Below are positions 41,985 to 50,323 of a stretch of DNA of 64,000 bases, one piece after another. The notes beneath the pieces are model-generated. The model was not told the origin of the DNA, ran no database searches, and saw only the letters and a program-made list of their open reading frames with translations. Position numbers and translations under genes: made by a program. Position 1 is the stretch's first letter. Each line of letters starts with the position of its first letter. Source of the DNA: Dyella sp. RRB7. GTDB taxonomy: Bacteria > Pseudomonadota > Gammaproteobacteria > Xanthomonadales > Rhodanobacteraceae. The stretch spans positions 248,001 through 312,000 of the forward strand of contig NZ_JAKWJS010000002.1 in NCBI RefSeq assembly GCF_022761115.1, read 5' to 3'.

Positions 41985-42019
41985 GCGAAACCTTCATTTC
42001 GCGAAACCGAACTTTCCGC
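41985..42019. promoter_or_regulatory. tandem 16-bp repeats upstream of the Oar-like receptor
   Basis: Two adjoining 16-base units, GCGAAACCTTCATTTC and GCGAAACCGAACTTTC, followed by CGC; 12 of 16 positions agree. The first unit plus the next two bases forms the inverted repeat GCGAAA-N6-TTTCGC, and the second nearly repeats it. This looks like a double operator at the receptor promoter, about 120-150 bp before the ATG at 42138. The regulator is unknown. Confidence 0.45.
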
Positions 42020-42137
42020 AAAGACTAGCGCCAACCCTGCCATGACAGGGAACTGGGTACCGGAGTGTCCGGCCCAGGCCCAGGGGTTCACCACCGAATG
42101 GGATGAAGTATCACCGCGGACCCCTCCCGCGGCGCGC

Positions 42138-45100
42138 ATGGATGCGCAACTCCCCCTGCTACCCGCGCATGTCGAGAACCGAGATTTGAACAAGCCCATT
42201 GCATTGCCCGCCCAGGCCATCGCCCTGGCGATCGCCGCTTCGCTGAGCGTTGCCGCCACGCCCGCCTTCGCCCAGTCCACCACCGGCAGCATCTTCGGCC
42301 AGGTCACGGCCAGCACCGGCGACACCGTGCAGATCAAGAGCAATACGGGCATCGCCCGAACCGTGGCGATCGACAAGAGCGGCCGCTACGTCGCCGCCGA
42401 GCTGCCGCTGGGCACCTATACCGTGTCGCTGCTGCGCGGCGGCCAGGTGGTCGACTCGCGCAACGACGTCAGCCTGCGCGTGGGCTCGGGTACCGAAGTA
42501 TCCTTCGAAGCCGCTGGCGCCAGGAACCTTGGCGCGGTGAACGTGTCGGCCAACACCACGCCACCCATCGACGTCACCAGCGTGGACTCGCGTACCGTGA
42601 TCACCGCCGCAGAGCTCGCGCAATTGCCGCTGGGCCGCTCGGCCGAGGCCATCGCGCAGCTTGCGCCGGGCGTGGTCGGCAACAGCGGCGGCTATGTGGG
42701 GCCCACCGGGCAATCCCTGGTGAGTTTCGGCGGTTCGGCAGCCAGCGAGAATGCGTATTATCTCAACGGCTTCAACACCACCGATCCGCAGCGCGGCCTG
42801 GGCGGCATCACGCTGCCTTATGGCGCCATCGAGCAGCAGGAGATCTATACCGGCGGCTACAGCGCGCAATACGGCCGCTCGGACGGCGGCGTGATCAACA
42901 TGGTGGGCAAGCGCGGCACCAATGACTGGCACTTCGGCGCGCAGGTGCTGTGGGAGCCGGCATTCGCCCAGGCCGATGGCACCAATACGTATTACACCAA
43001 CGGCCTGCCCGCCTCGCCCGTCGCCGGCAACCTGTACGACCCCAACAGCAGGAACCGCCAGTGGACCACGACCTACGACGCCTACCTGGGCGGCCCGCTG
43101 ATCAAGGACAAGCTGTTCCTGTTCCTCGCCGCTGAGGCTTCCACGCAGAACGGCACGACGGTCAACAACGTGGCCGATGCCAAGCCGTACGTGAGTTACC
43201 ACTACACCTTGCCCAAGTGGTACGCCAAGCTCGACTGGAACATCACCGACAGCAATATCCTCGAGCTGACTGGCGCTTCCAACAAGCAGGAAACCTCCGG
43301 CTCGGTCTACAGCTACGACTACACCACGCTGTCGCGCGGCAATTTCATCAACTACGACGACAACACCAAGACCGGCGGCGATGTCTACAGCGCCAAGTTC
43401 ACCAGCTATATCACCGACAGCCTGACCCTGACGGCCCTCTACGGCAAGATGAAGTCGGTCAACTACGACGTGCCGGGCAACTACGACGGCAGCCTCACCT
43501 ATCTGGCCCATACGCAGAACCAGAACCCGGCGCTCAATGGCGGCAGCCCGATCGGCAACAACCAGGTCACCGAGTCGCTGTACAACCCGAACCGCCACGA
43601 CACCAGCAACAACCTGCGCATCGACCTGTCCTACCAGCTCGGGCCGCACACCATCTCGCTGGGTGTCGACAACCAGAACTCGCGCGCCATCGACCAGGGC
43701 AGCGAAACCTCCGGGCCGGGCTACTACTGGGACTACGGCCGCACGACCACGCCGAATGTCGCGCTGATACCGAACCTCGGCGTCGGTGCGCCGGCGAACT
43801 ATCCCGGTGGTGCGACGGGCTACTACGCCATCCAGACCATCGACAGCTCCATCGCCAGCGTGCGCTCGGCCCAGCGCGCCCAATACATCGAGGACAAGTG
43901 GCAGCTCACCGATCGCTGGCTGCTCTCGCTGGGCCTGCGCAACGACCAGTTCACCGACTACAACGCCGACGGCCAGGCCTATATCCGCCAGCGCAGCGCG
44001 CAATGGGCGCCGCGCCTGGGCTTCAGCTGGGACGTCAATGGCGATGCCAGCTTCAAGGTATACGGCAATGCGGGCCGCTACTACCTGGGCCTGCCGCTGA
44101 ACCCCGCGCTGAATGCGGCGGGTGCTTATGTGGCCACCCAGCAGTATTTCACCTATAGCGGCATCGCCCCCGACGGCACCCCGACCGGGCTGGTGCCGTT
44201 CTCCAGCGCGGTGTCGCCCAACAATACCTATGGCGTGCTGCCCGACCCGAAGACGGTGACGGCGCAGAACATCAAGCCGGAATACCAGGACGAGTTCATC
44301 CTGGGCCTCACCAAGGCCATCGACGACCACTGGGTGTACGGCGCCAAGCTCACCCAGCGCATCCTGCGCAACGGTATCGATGACTACTGCGATGTTCCCG
44401 CCATCGAGAACAAAGCCGCCTCGCTGGGCTATGACGTCAGCGCCACCAACAGCTGCTACCTGATCAACCCGGGCCGCGCCAACACGTTTACCGTGGTCGA
44501 CACCAGCGGCGCCTACCAAAGCGTGACGTTGAGCAATGCGGAAATGGGCTTCCCGCCGCTCAAGCGCCAGTACTACGCACTGGAAACCTTCCTGGAGCAT
44601 CCGTTCGACGGCCGCTGGTACGGCAAGATCGACTATGTGTTCTCGCGCAGCTATGGCGACACGGAGGGCCAGCTTCGCTCGGACATCCGGCAGACCGCTG
44701 CCTCCACCAGCATCGACTGGGATTTCCCGGAACTGATGTCCTCCAGCAACGGCGCGCAGAGCAACGACCACACGCACCAGATCAAGCTGTTCGGCTACTA
44801 CCAGATCACCCCGGAATGGCAGGTGTCGGGCAACCTGTCGCTCGTCTCCGGCAATCCGCGCAACTGCCTGGGCTTCTACGGCCCCAGCCAGACCGACCCG
44901 GACGGCTACGGCAGCTACTACCACTGGTGCGGCGGCCAGCCCTCGCCTCCGGGCACCTATCGCCTGCCGTGGAACAAGCAGCTGGACGTGGGCGCCACCT
45001 ATCGACCGGCATTCGCCGCCGGCAAGCTGGGCTTCTCGCTCAATGTCTTCAACCTGTTCAATTCGCAGACCATTCTCAATGCGTACCCGTACTTCCAGAT

Positions 45101-45191
45101 CTCGCCGGGCACGCCCGACCCTCTCTTCGGATCAGCGGTAGTACGCCAGCAGCCGCGCTACGTCCGCCTGAGCGCCACGTACGACTACTGA
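42138..45191 (+). CDS. Oar-like TonB-dependent receptor
   Basis: Encodes about 1,017 residues. A signal peptide (NKPIALPAQAIALAIAASL..PAFAQ) is followed by a carboxypeptidase-regulatory-like beta domain (TTGSIFGQVTA, then SGRYVAAELPLGTYTVSL), a plug (APGVVGNSG; YLNGFNTTDPQRG; YSAQYGRSDGGVINMVGKRGTN) and a large barrel ending in VRLSATYDY. This class is common in Xanthomonadales and usually takes up peptides or carbohydrates, but the ligand is not readable. The start is uncertain: ATG 42138 adds 16 residues before the signal peptide, while TTG 42186 would begin exactly at the signal peptide. Tandem repeats lie upstream of the gene. Confidence 0.88.
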   Translation: MDAQLPLLPAHVENRDLNKPIALPAQAIALAIAASLSVAATPAFAQSTTGSIFGQVTASTGDTVQIKSNTGIARTVAIDKSGRYVAAELPLGTYTVSLLRGGQVVDSRNDVSLRVGSGTEVSFEAAGARNLGAVNVSANTTPPIDVTSVDSRTVITAAELAQLPLGRSAEAIAQLAPGVVGNSGGYVGPTGQSLVSFGGSAASENAYYLNGFNTTDPQRGLGGITLPYGAIEQQEIYTGGYSAQYGRSDGGVINMVGKRGTNDWHFGAQVLWEPAFAQADGTNTYYTNGLPASPVAGNLYDPNSRNRQWTTTYDAYLGGPLIKDKLFLFLAAEASTQNGTTVNNVADAKPYVSYHYTLPKWYAKLDWNITDSNILELTGASNKQETSGSVYSYDYTTLSRGNFINYDDNTKTGGDVYSAKFTSYITDSLTLTALYGKMKSVNYDVPGNYDGSLTYLAHTQNQNPALNGGSPIGNNQVTESLYNPNRHDTSNNLRIDLSYQLGPHTISLGVDNQNSRAIDQGSETSGPGYYWDYGRTTTPNVALIPNLGVGAPANYPGGATGYYAIQTIDSSIASVRSAQRAQYIEDKWQLTDRWLLSLGLRNDQFTDYNADGQAYIRQRSAQWAPRLGFSWDVNGDASFKVYGNAGRYYLGLPLNPALNAAGAYVATQQYFTYSGIAPDGTPTGLVPFSSAVSPNNTYGVLPDPKTVTAQNIKPEYQDEFILGLTKAIDDHWVYGAKLTQRILRNGIDDYCDVPAIENKAASLGYDVSATNSCYLINPGRANTFTVVDTSGAYQSVTLSNAEMGFPPLKRQYYALETFLEHPFDGRWYGKIDYVFSRSYGDTEGQLRSDIRQTAASTSIDWDFPELMSSSNGAQSNDHTHQIKLFGYYQITPEWQVSGNLSLVSGNPRNCLGFYGPSQTDPDGYGSYYHWCGGQPSPPGTYRLPWNKQLDVGATYRPAFAAGKLGFSLNVFNLFNSQTILNAYPYFQISPGTPDPLFGSAVVRQQPRYVRLSATYDY

Positions 45192-45217
45192 CCACGGTGG
45201 ATTAACATCGTCACGGA

Positions 45218-45243
45218 CGGATGGATGGACGTCCATCCGTCCG
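45218..45243. promoter_or_regulatory. 26-bp palindrome between the receptor and a thioredoxin gene
   Basis: Arms of 13 bases (CGGATGGATGGAC and GTCCATCCGTCCG) meet with no spacer and have one mismatch. The core TGGACGTCCA also occurs at 62806-62815 before another TonB receptor. It is 27 bases after the receptor stop and 40 before the next start; it may be an operator or a transcript end. Confidence 0.4.
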
Positions 45244-45282
45244 CAGCCTATCCTCGACAGACCCCATCGCCCGGACACCCTC

Positions 45283-46596
45283 ATGCGCCTGTCTTCACGA
45301 ATCAAGTCACTGGCGGCCGCCACGGCGCTGCTGATCGCCCCATTGCATGCCACGGAAGTGAAAGAGCCCGGCATCGCCGACGCCTTGCAGGCAGCGGCCC
45401 GGCAGCATCGTCCCGTGCTGGTCGATTTCCATGCCGTGTGGTGCTATTCCTGCTACTACATGGCCAGCCACGTGCTGACCGGAAAAGACTGGGCGGCGGT
45501 GGAGCAAAAAGCCATCGTGGTGGAGGCCGACGCGGACTCCCCGGAAGGCCAGGAGTGGATGAAGAAGCTCAACGTAAGTTTCCTGCCCAGCTACGTCGTG
45601 CTGGATGAGCACGGCAACGAACTGGGCCGCATCGCCGCGGAGCAGCCGCGCGAAAAGTTCTATCCGCAGGTCAACGCGATCCTTGCCCATGGCAACACCC
45701 TGGACGAACTCAAGGCAAAGGCGGCCAAGGGCTCGACCGATGCCGTGGCCGGTGTGCTGGAGGCCTACCAGGCCCGATCCGATGGGGACACTGGCCTGGC
45801 CTGGTTCGCCACGCTGCCCACGTCGCAGCAAGAGGCCGGGCGCAAGCTGCCACGCATTGCATTGGCCCTCGACCAGCTCGCCCTGGCCAAGGCCAGGACA
45901 GCCAACGACCAGGCCGCCATCATCGCCAACGCCCGCAAGGTGCTGGCGCAGGACATCGGCTGCCAGCGCCCCTATGTGCTGGACAATCTGCTGGAGGCCA
46001 GCGAGAAGCTGCCAGGCCCGCAACGCCAGGCATTGCTGGCGACCCAGCGCAAGCCACTGGACGGCTATATCGACACGCAGGTGCTGATCGCCACGCCGGC
46101 CTGCGCCGACCAGCGCAGCGCCATCCTGGCCAGTGCCGACCTGGACGAGGCGCTCGGCGACCAGGCCGCCGAAGCGGCCATTCTCGACCGCGCGATCACG
46201 CTCACGCGGCAACGCCTGGGCAACAACCTCGCCAGCGATCGCAATCTGGCCGACAACCTGCGCGTCTATCTGATCCGCGCCAAGCGCACCACCGAACTGG
46301 ACGACTATCAGCGCAAGTTGATCGCCGCCTATCCCAACGACTACGTCTATCCCTACCGCTACGGCCGCAGCCTGCTGGAAGCCGGCAAGCCGTCCGAAGC
46401 GCTGCCCTATCTGACCCAGGCCGCCGGCAAGGCCTATGGCGCCAATCGCCTGGCGGTGGCATCGCTGCAGGTGAAGGCGCTCAAGGCCCTGCATCGCGAC
46501 GACGACGCCAAGAAGCTGGTCGCCGACGTACTGGACACCAATGGCCCGTGGTTCCCCAAGCAGGTAGCGGCGTTGAAGGCGACGTTGAATTCGTAG
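45283..46596 (+). CDS. periplasmic thioredoxin-fold protein with TPR-like tail
   Basis: Encodes 437 residues. A 23-residue signal peptide is followed by a thioredoxin fold resembling the C-terminal domain of DsbD: PVLVDFHAVWCYSCYYM has the redox pair C54-C57, and FLPSYVVLDEHG carries the cis-proline strand. From about residue 150 on, the protein is alpha-helical with repeats like a TPR domain (ALALDQLALAKARTANDQ; YPYRYGRSLLEAGKPSEALPYLTQA). It probably acts as a periplasmic thiol reductant or oxidant docking onto a partner. The start is preceded by little ribosome-binding signal but begins the signal peptide. A hairpin at 46618 follows. Confidence 0.75.
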   Translation: MRLSSRIKSLAAATALLIAPLHATEVKEPGIADALQAAARQHRPVLVDFHAVWCYSCYYMASHVLTGKDWAAVEQKAIVVEADADSPEGQEWMKKLNVSFLPSYVVLDEHGNELGRIAAEQPREKFYPQVNAILAHGNTLDELKAKAAKGSTDAVAGVLEAYQARSDGDTGLAWFATLPTSQQEAGRKLPRIALALDQLALAKARTANDQAAIIANARKVLAQDIGCQRPYVLDNLLEASEKLPGPQRQALLATQRKPLDGYIDTQVLIATPACADQRSAILASADLDEALGDQAAEAAILDRAITLTRQRLGNNLASDRNLADNLRVYLIRAKRTTELDDYQRKLIAAYPNDYVYPYRYGRSLLEAGKPSEALPYLTQAAGKAYGANRLAVASLQVKALKALHRDDDAKKLVADVLDTNGPWFPKQVAALKATLNS

Positions 46597-46617
46597 GCCG
46601 CCCAAGCGCCCGGCTCA

Positions 46618-46644
46618 GCGGCTCGGCGTAATCCGCCGAGCCGC
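46618..46644 (+). terminator. hairpin after the thioredoxin-TPR gene
   Basis: Perfect 11-bp stem GCGGCTCGGCG / CGCCGAGCCGC with a 5-base loop, 21 bases after the stop codon. It lacks a T-run but is very stable and placed as a terminator. Confidence 0.55.
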
Positions 46645-46701
46645 ATGAACTAGAATGCGTCATGCCTGGACCCCACCAGGCAAGGCATGACGGGATAAGC
46701 A

Positions 46702-47181
46702 GTGATAAACAACGACGTACTACGCAGTGTCCGCTACATGCTCGACCTGAGCGACAACAAGGTGGTCGAGATCACCAAGCTGGCCGATGCGGACTTCCCG
46801 ATCGAGAAGGCGGATGTACAGGCCTTCCTGAAGAAGGACGAGGAAGAGGGCTATGCCGAGTGCAGCAATCGCATGCTCGCGCATTTCCTCGATGGACTGA
46901 TCGTCCACTATCGCGGCAGGGACGAAAGCGTTCCGCCCCGCCCGGTGGAAAAGCGCATCACCAACAACGTGGTGCTGAAGAAGCTTCGTGTCGCCTTCCA
47001 GCTGAAGGATGTGGACATGCACCAGGCATTCGAGGATGCCGGCTTTCCGATTTCCAAGCCGGAGCTCACCGCCCTGTTCCGCCAGCCCGGCCATAAGAAT
47101 TTCCGCCTCTGCGGCGACCAACTGTTGCGCAACTTCCTCAAGGGATTGACGCTGCGCGTGCGAGGCGGCGGCCAGGGCTGA
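46702..47181 (+). CDS. DUF1456 family protein (YehS-like)
   Basis: Encodes 159 residues starting with GTG. Two repeats of about 70 residues are visible, each opening with a NNDVLRSVRYMLDL / TNNVVLKKLRVAFQLKD segment and ending with a FLDGLI / FLKGLT helix, as in DUF1456 (E. coli YehS). The biochemical function of the family is unknown. It is followed 55 bases later by trxC on the same strand, possibly in one transcript. Confidence 0.88.
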   Translation: MINNDVLRSVRYMLDLSDNKVVEITKLADADFPIEKADVQAFLKKDEEEGYAECSNRMLAHFLDGLIVHYRGRDESVPPRPVEKRITNNVVLKKLRVAFQLKDVDMHQAFEDAGFPISKPELTALFRQPGHKNFRLCGDQLLRNFLKGLTLRVRGGGQG

Positions 47182-47236
47182 GCCCCCCCCCATCCACCCA
47201 TCGCGACGACACGATGGAAGCGAAAGGAGAGACGGC

Positions 47237-47683
47237 ATGAGCGGCACACCGATGCTGGTAGCCTGTCCCCACTGCCACGCGCTGAACCGCGTGGCCCGCG
47301 AGCGCCTCGATCAGGCACCCAACTGCGGCCATTGCCACCAGCCGCTGTTTGCCGGCAAGCCGATCGCTTTGTCCACGGCTCATTTCGACCTGCACGCCGC
47401 GCGCAGCGAACTGCCACTGGTGGTCGATTTCTGGGCGCCCTGGTGCGGCCCCTGCCTGGCGATGGCGCCGCAATTCGAGGCAGCGGCGAAGACGCTCGAA
47501 CCGCACGTACGGCTTGCCAAGGTTGATACGGATGCGGAGCCGGCGCTGGGAGCGCGCTTTGGTATCCGCAGCATCCCCACGATGCTGCTTTTTCGTGACG
47601 GTCGTGAAATCGCACGGCAATCGGGAGCGATGAACAGCGCCCAGATCGTCGCCTGGGTCCGCGCGAACGCACCCAGGGCATAA
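47237..47683 (+). CDS. trxC: TrxC, thioredoxin 2
   Basis: Encodes 148 residues. The N-terminal zinc ribbon has two cysteine pairs, CPHC (10-13) and CGHC (30-33), which separate thioredoxin 2 from thioredoxin 1. The active site WCGPC (C70, C73) and the cis-proline strand RSIPTMLLF follow. It is a cytosolic disulfide reductant, in many species part of the peroxide response. AAAGGAGAG gives a strong ribosome-binding site. A 10-bp hairpin directly follows the stop. Confidence 0.95.
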   Translation: MSGTPMLVACPHCHALNRVARERLDQAPNCGHCHQPLFAGKPIALSTAHFDLHAARSELPLVVDFWAPWCGPCLAMAPQFEAAAKTLEPHVRLAKVDTDAEPALGARFGIRSIPTMLLFRDGREIARQSGAMNSAQIVAWVRANAPRA

Positions 47684-47707
47684 CGGCGGCGAGCGCACTC
47701 GCCGCCG
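47684..47707 (+). terminator. hairpin after trxC
   Basis: Perfect 10-bp stem CGGCGGCGAG / CTCGCCGCCG with a 4-base loop, starting immediately after the trxC stop codon. No T-run. Confidence 0.5.
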
Positions 47708-47746
47708 ACACATGGGCAGCCACCGCACGGTGACCGCCAACGCCCA

Positions 47747-48004
47747 TCAACGACCGAGCTGTCGAAGCAAGTGCTCCAGCTCGGCGCGCAGCAGCGCCAC
47801 TTGCGCCCGCGCCTCATCCCGCTCACGCACCACCTGGCCATGCAGCCCCGCAGGGACGACATGCATGGACAGCACCTTCTGCCGCTCGCGGTAGCGGCGC
47901 GCGCGCTCGGCCGGGCTCAGCGCATTCGCCTTTCTGGGGCGGCCGCGTGAACGCTTGAAGATCAAGGGCAACGCAATGGTTCCTGGATCGAGTGGGTCAA
48001 CCAT
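47747..48004 (-). CDS. small basic protein with AT-hook-like motif and coiled coil
   Basis: Encodes 85 residues. I recognise no named family. Residues 17-26 contain KRSRGRPRK, a GRP-core AT-hook-like motif that often binds the minor groove, followed by a basic helix (LSPAERARRYRERQK), and residues 58-83 form a heptad-like coiled coil. This layout suggests a dimeric DNA-binding protein. A GGAGGA ribosome-binding site precedes the start. A palindromic element lies 23-54 bp before the start codon and may be its own operator. Confidence 0.65.
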   Translation of the reverse strand: MVDPLDPGTIALPLIFKRSRGRPRKANALSPAERARRYRERQKVLSMHVVPAGLHGQVVRERDEARAQVALLRAELEHLLRQLGR

Positions 48005-48026
48005 GGCTCATCCTCCGTTAGCTGAG

Positions 48027-48058
48027 GCCTATTTTACGTGACGTAACGAAAAATAGGC
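48027..48058. promoter_or_regulatory. nested palindromes upstream of the AT-hook-like gene
   Basis: Outer inverted repeat GCCTATTTT / AAAATAGGC (9 bp) encloses TTACGTGACGTAA (48034-48046), itself a perfect palindrome around one central base. The two centres are 2.5 bp apart. The AT-rich element interrupts GC-rich DNA and lies where the promoter of the small gene should be. Confidence 0.5.
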
Positions 48059-48264
48059 AAGCGAAATTTTCTGTAAACACAAGCACTCACGCGGTTTTCT
48101 TGATGAACGGCAGCACACGCGGGATGTCCTCCATCCGCCTTGCCGCGCGTTCACGTGCCGAGGAGATTCCAGCCGTTACCGTGAATGGCACGGGCCACCC
48201 GGATCAGGTGACCCGTGCGGCTCCGGAGCGCCCATGCCCAACACGCACTGAGGGAAAGCCGAAG

Positions 48265-48948
48265 ATGGATTCGCTCTATGAGCTGTCATCGCGGGCGATT
48301 CGCCGCATCTACGACGCACGTATCAAGACGCCATCGGTACTGGACACCGACACCTATTTCCCCGGCGCGCAACGCTTCCAGTCGGCGTGGAGGCAGATCC
48401 GCCAGGAAGCCCTGGCGGTGATGAAAGACGCCCAGGACATACCGCGGTTCCACGAGATCATGCCGGCCCAGGCCGAGATCTCCGCCAGCGACGGCAAGGA
48501 CTGGCGCATGTTCCTGCTCAAGGTTTACGGCCAGGACGTGCGGGCCAACCAGGCCGCATGCCCGGTGCTGACGGAACTGGTGGCATCCACGCCGGAGGTG
48601 CTGTCGGCCACGTTATCGTTCCTGGCGCCGCACAAGCACATTCCCCGCCACAGCGGCCCCTTCCGCGGCATCCTGCGCTTCCAGTTGAACCTCGAGGCCC
48701 CCGTGGATGCCGATGGCCGCCCCGGCGCGGTGCTGTGGCTGGACCACCAGGAGCACCGCCTGGCCAATGGTGAATGCCTGCTGTGGGACGACACCTATCC
48801 GCACGAGGTGTGGAACCACAGCGACCAGACGCGCATCGCATTGCTGCTCGATGTGCGCCGCCCGGAAATGCCGCTGGACCTGCGACTGCTGTCGCGCGCC
48901 GTCACGGCGGGGGTGGGCATGGTGGCGCGCTGGCGCGGGTTCGCCTGA
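48265..48948 (+). CDS. aspartyl/asparaginyl beta-hydroxylase family protein (LpxO-like)
   Basis: Encodes 227 residues of the 2-oxoglutarate/iron hydroxylase family that includes mammalian Asp/Asn beta-hydroxylase and the lipid A hydroxylase LpxO. The probable iron ligands are the first histidine in IPRHSGPFRG and the distal one in TYPHEVWNHSD; the following arginine (TRIALLLDV) should bind 2-oxoglutarate. GAGGGAAAG fixes the start at 48265, although the frame is open to 48100. The substrate could be a lipid A acyl chain or a protein residue. A hairpin separates it from the convergent dps gene. Confidence 0.82.
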   Translation: MDSLYELSSRAIRRIYDARIKTPSVLDTDTYFPGAQRFQSAWRQIRQEALAVMKDAQDIPRFHEIMPAQAEISASDGKDWRMFLLKVYGQDVRANQAACPVLTELVASTPEVLSATLSFLAPHKHIPRHSGPFRGILRFQLNLEAPVDADGRPGAVLWLDHQEHRLANGECLLWDDTYPHEVWNHSDQTRIALLLDVRRPEMPLDLRLLSRAVTAGVGMVARWRGFA

Positions 48949-48969
48949 AGCGGACCGGCAGAAACCATA

Positions 48970-48997
48970 GCGCAGGGTGGCGATGACCACCCTGCGC
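48970..48997. terminator. bidirectional hairpin between hydroxylase and dps genes
   Basis: Perfect 11-bp stem GCGCAGGGTGG / CCACCCTGCGC with a 6-base loop, between two convergent stop codons. Probably serves both transcripts, though no T-run is present. Confidence 0.55.
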
Positions 48998-49013
48998 CAT
49001 CACGGCCGCAGCG

Positions 49014-49532
49014 TTACGCGCGACGCCCGGTTTCGAACAGGAACCACACGCGGCGTTCGGCCTCGTCGATCCAGTTCTCCAGCAGGCTGGCGGTGGCGAC
49101 GTCGCCATGTTCGTCGCACAGTTCGTGGGTTGCGCGCATGTAGGCGGCCAGTTGCAGATTGTCCTCGCGCAACTCGGCCAGCATGTCGTCGGGCGTGACG
49201 AAATCGGCGTCGTTATCCAGCAATCGCTGCATCCGCGAGGCCTGCCCCACGGAGCGCAACGTGGTGCCGCCCAGCTTGCGCACGCGTTCTGCGATGGGGT
49301 CGACGGTGTTGTAGATCTGGTCCGACTGCTCGTCCAGCAGCAGGTGGTAGTCGCGGAAATACGGACCCGACATGTGCCAGTGGAAGTTCTTGGTCTTCAG
49401 GTACAGCGCCAGCACGTCGGCCAGCAGCGCATTGAGCTCGCCGGAAATGTCGCGGGTCGCCGCCTCGCCGAGCGGCGATGGCGTGGCCAGGTTGGCCTTG
49501 CGGCGGGTCTTGGTCTTGCTGGTATCGCTCAT
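49014..49532 (-). CDS. dps: Dps-family ferritin-like DNA-protection protein
   Basis: Encodes 172 residues of the Dps four-helix-bundle family. The intersubunit ferroxidase ligands are visible in NFHWHMSGPYFRDYHLLLDEQSDQIY (His, Asp and Glu in the usual spacing). A lysine/arginine-rich N-terminal tail (TKTRRK) could bind DNA. It stores iron and protects DNA from peroxide-derived radicals, in keeping with nearby ahpCF and trxC, though it is not co-transcribed with them. Confidence 0.93.
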   Translation of the reverse strand: MSDTSKTKTRRKANLATPSPLGEAATRDISGELNALLADVLALYLKTKNFHWHMSGPYFRDYHLLLDEQSDQIYNTVDPIAERVRKLGGTTLRSVGQASRMQRLLDNDADFVTPDDMLAELREDNLQLAAYMRATHELCDEHGDVATASLLENWIDEAERRVWFLFETGRRA

Positions 49533-49580
49533 CGTGGTTCTCCGGTCATCGTGGGTGGAGGGCTTGAGGATCGGGGCTCA

Positions 49581-50273
49581 TCATTTCGGCGCCTCGGCCA
49601 CCGCGGCATCTTCGTTGCGGAAATAAGCGCCCAGCGCCAGCACGGGCGGCACGGCAAAACACCACATGCCGGCAAACGCATAAAGCACCGCGCCGGCCGC
49701 GCAACCCACCGCAAAGGCAAGCACCGCACGAATCATGCGCGTGAGCCGTGTGTTGATGGCGTCTTTTTGGTCGGGCGCAACGCCATGAATGCAGTCGGCG
49801 ACATCCAGCATGATCTGGGTGGTGGTGCCCGTCATCAGCGTGGAAGGCGGCGCACCGGCAAGGTGGACGCGATGCACCGCGTTCTGGATCGCCATCGCAG
49901 CCACCAGGGTCATGCCTGTCACGATGGCCGCCATGCTGTCGCCGGTACCAAAGGGGCCATAGCTCAAGGCCATCGCGGATGCCAGCACCAGCAACGCCAG
50001 CTTGAGCAGCAGCAGGCTCCTCACCACCGGCCGCCCTCGCTCGATAAGGCGATAGCGCAACAAGCGGGCCAGCATCACCACCACGCAGAACACCGGCAGC
50101 GCCAGCAGCTTGGCGACGATGCCGGACGTACCCAGCACCAGGGCGGCGCCCAGCGTGACGAAGTTGCCGGTGACATGCGCCGTGAAAAGGCCATGCAGGG
50201 CCAGGAAGCCCGCGGTGTCGACATACCCCGCGTTGACGCTGAGTATCGTCGGCAGGATGGGCTTGTCGGCCAT
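49581..50273 (-). CDS. DUF1275 (YoaK-like) membrane protein
   Basis: Encodes 230 residues with about six membrane segments. LPTILSVNAGYVDTAGFLALHGLFTAHVTGNFVTLG is the N-terminal signature of DUF1275, followed by the GTTTQIMLDVAD motif. The function of the family is unknown. The start at 50273 has AAAGGACA upstream; the frame extends to 50330 without similarity. It lies between dps and the porin gene of the next operon, 50 bases downstream of the porin stop, so it may be that operon's last gene. Confidence 0.85.
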   Translation of the reverse strand: MADKPILPTILSVNAGYVDTAGFLALHGLFTAHVTGNFVTLGAALVLGTSGIVAKLLALPVFCVVVMLARLLRYRLIERGRPVVRSLLLLKLALLVLASAMALSYGPFGTGDSMAAIVTGMTLVAAMAIQNAVHRVHLAGAPPSTLMTGTTTQIMLDVADCIHGVAPDQKDAINTRLTRMIRAVLAFAVGCAAGAVLYAFAGMWCFAVPPVLALGAYFRNEDAAVAEAPK

Positions 50274-50323
50274 GAAACGGTGTCCTTTTGCAGAATGAAT
50301 CCAGCCGTGCAGATCGGCATCGG

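Noticed and set aside
42159-44924. A 921-codon open frame on the minus strand opposite the Oar-like receptor
   Set aside because: It lies antisense to a well-supported TonB receptor, has low-complexity Arg/Ala/Gly/His composition typical of GC-rich shadow frames, and no family features.
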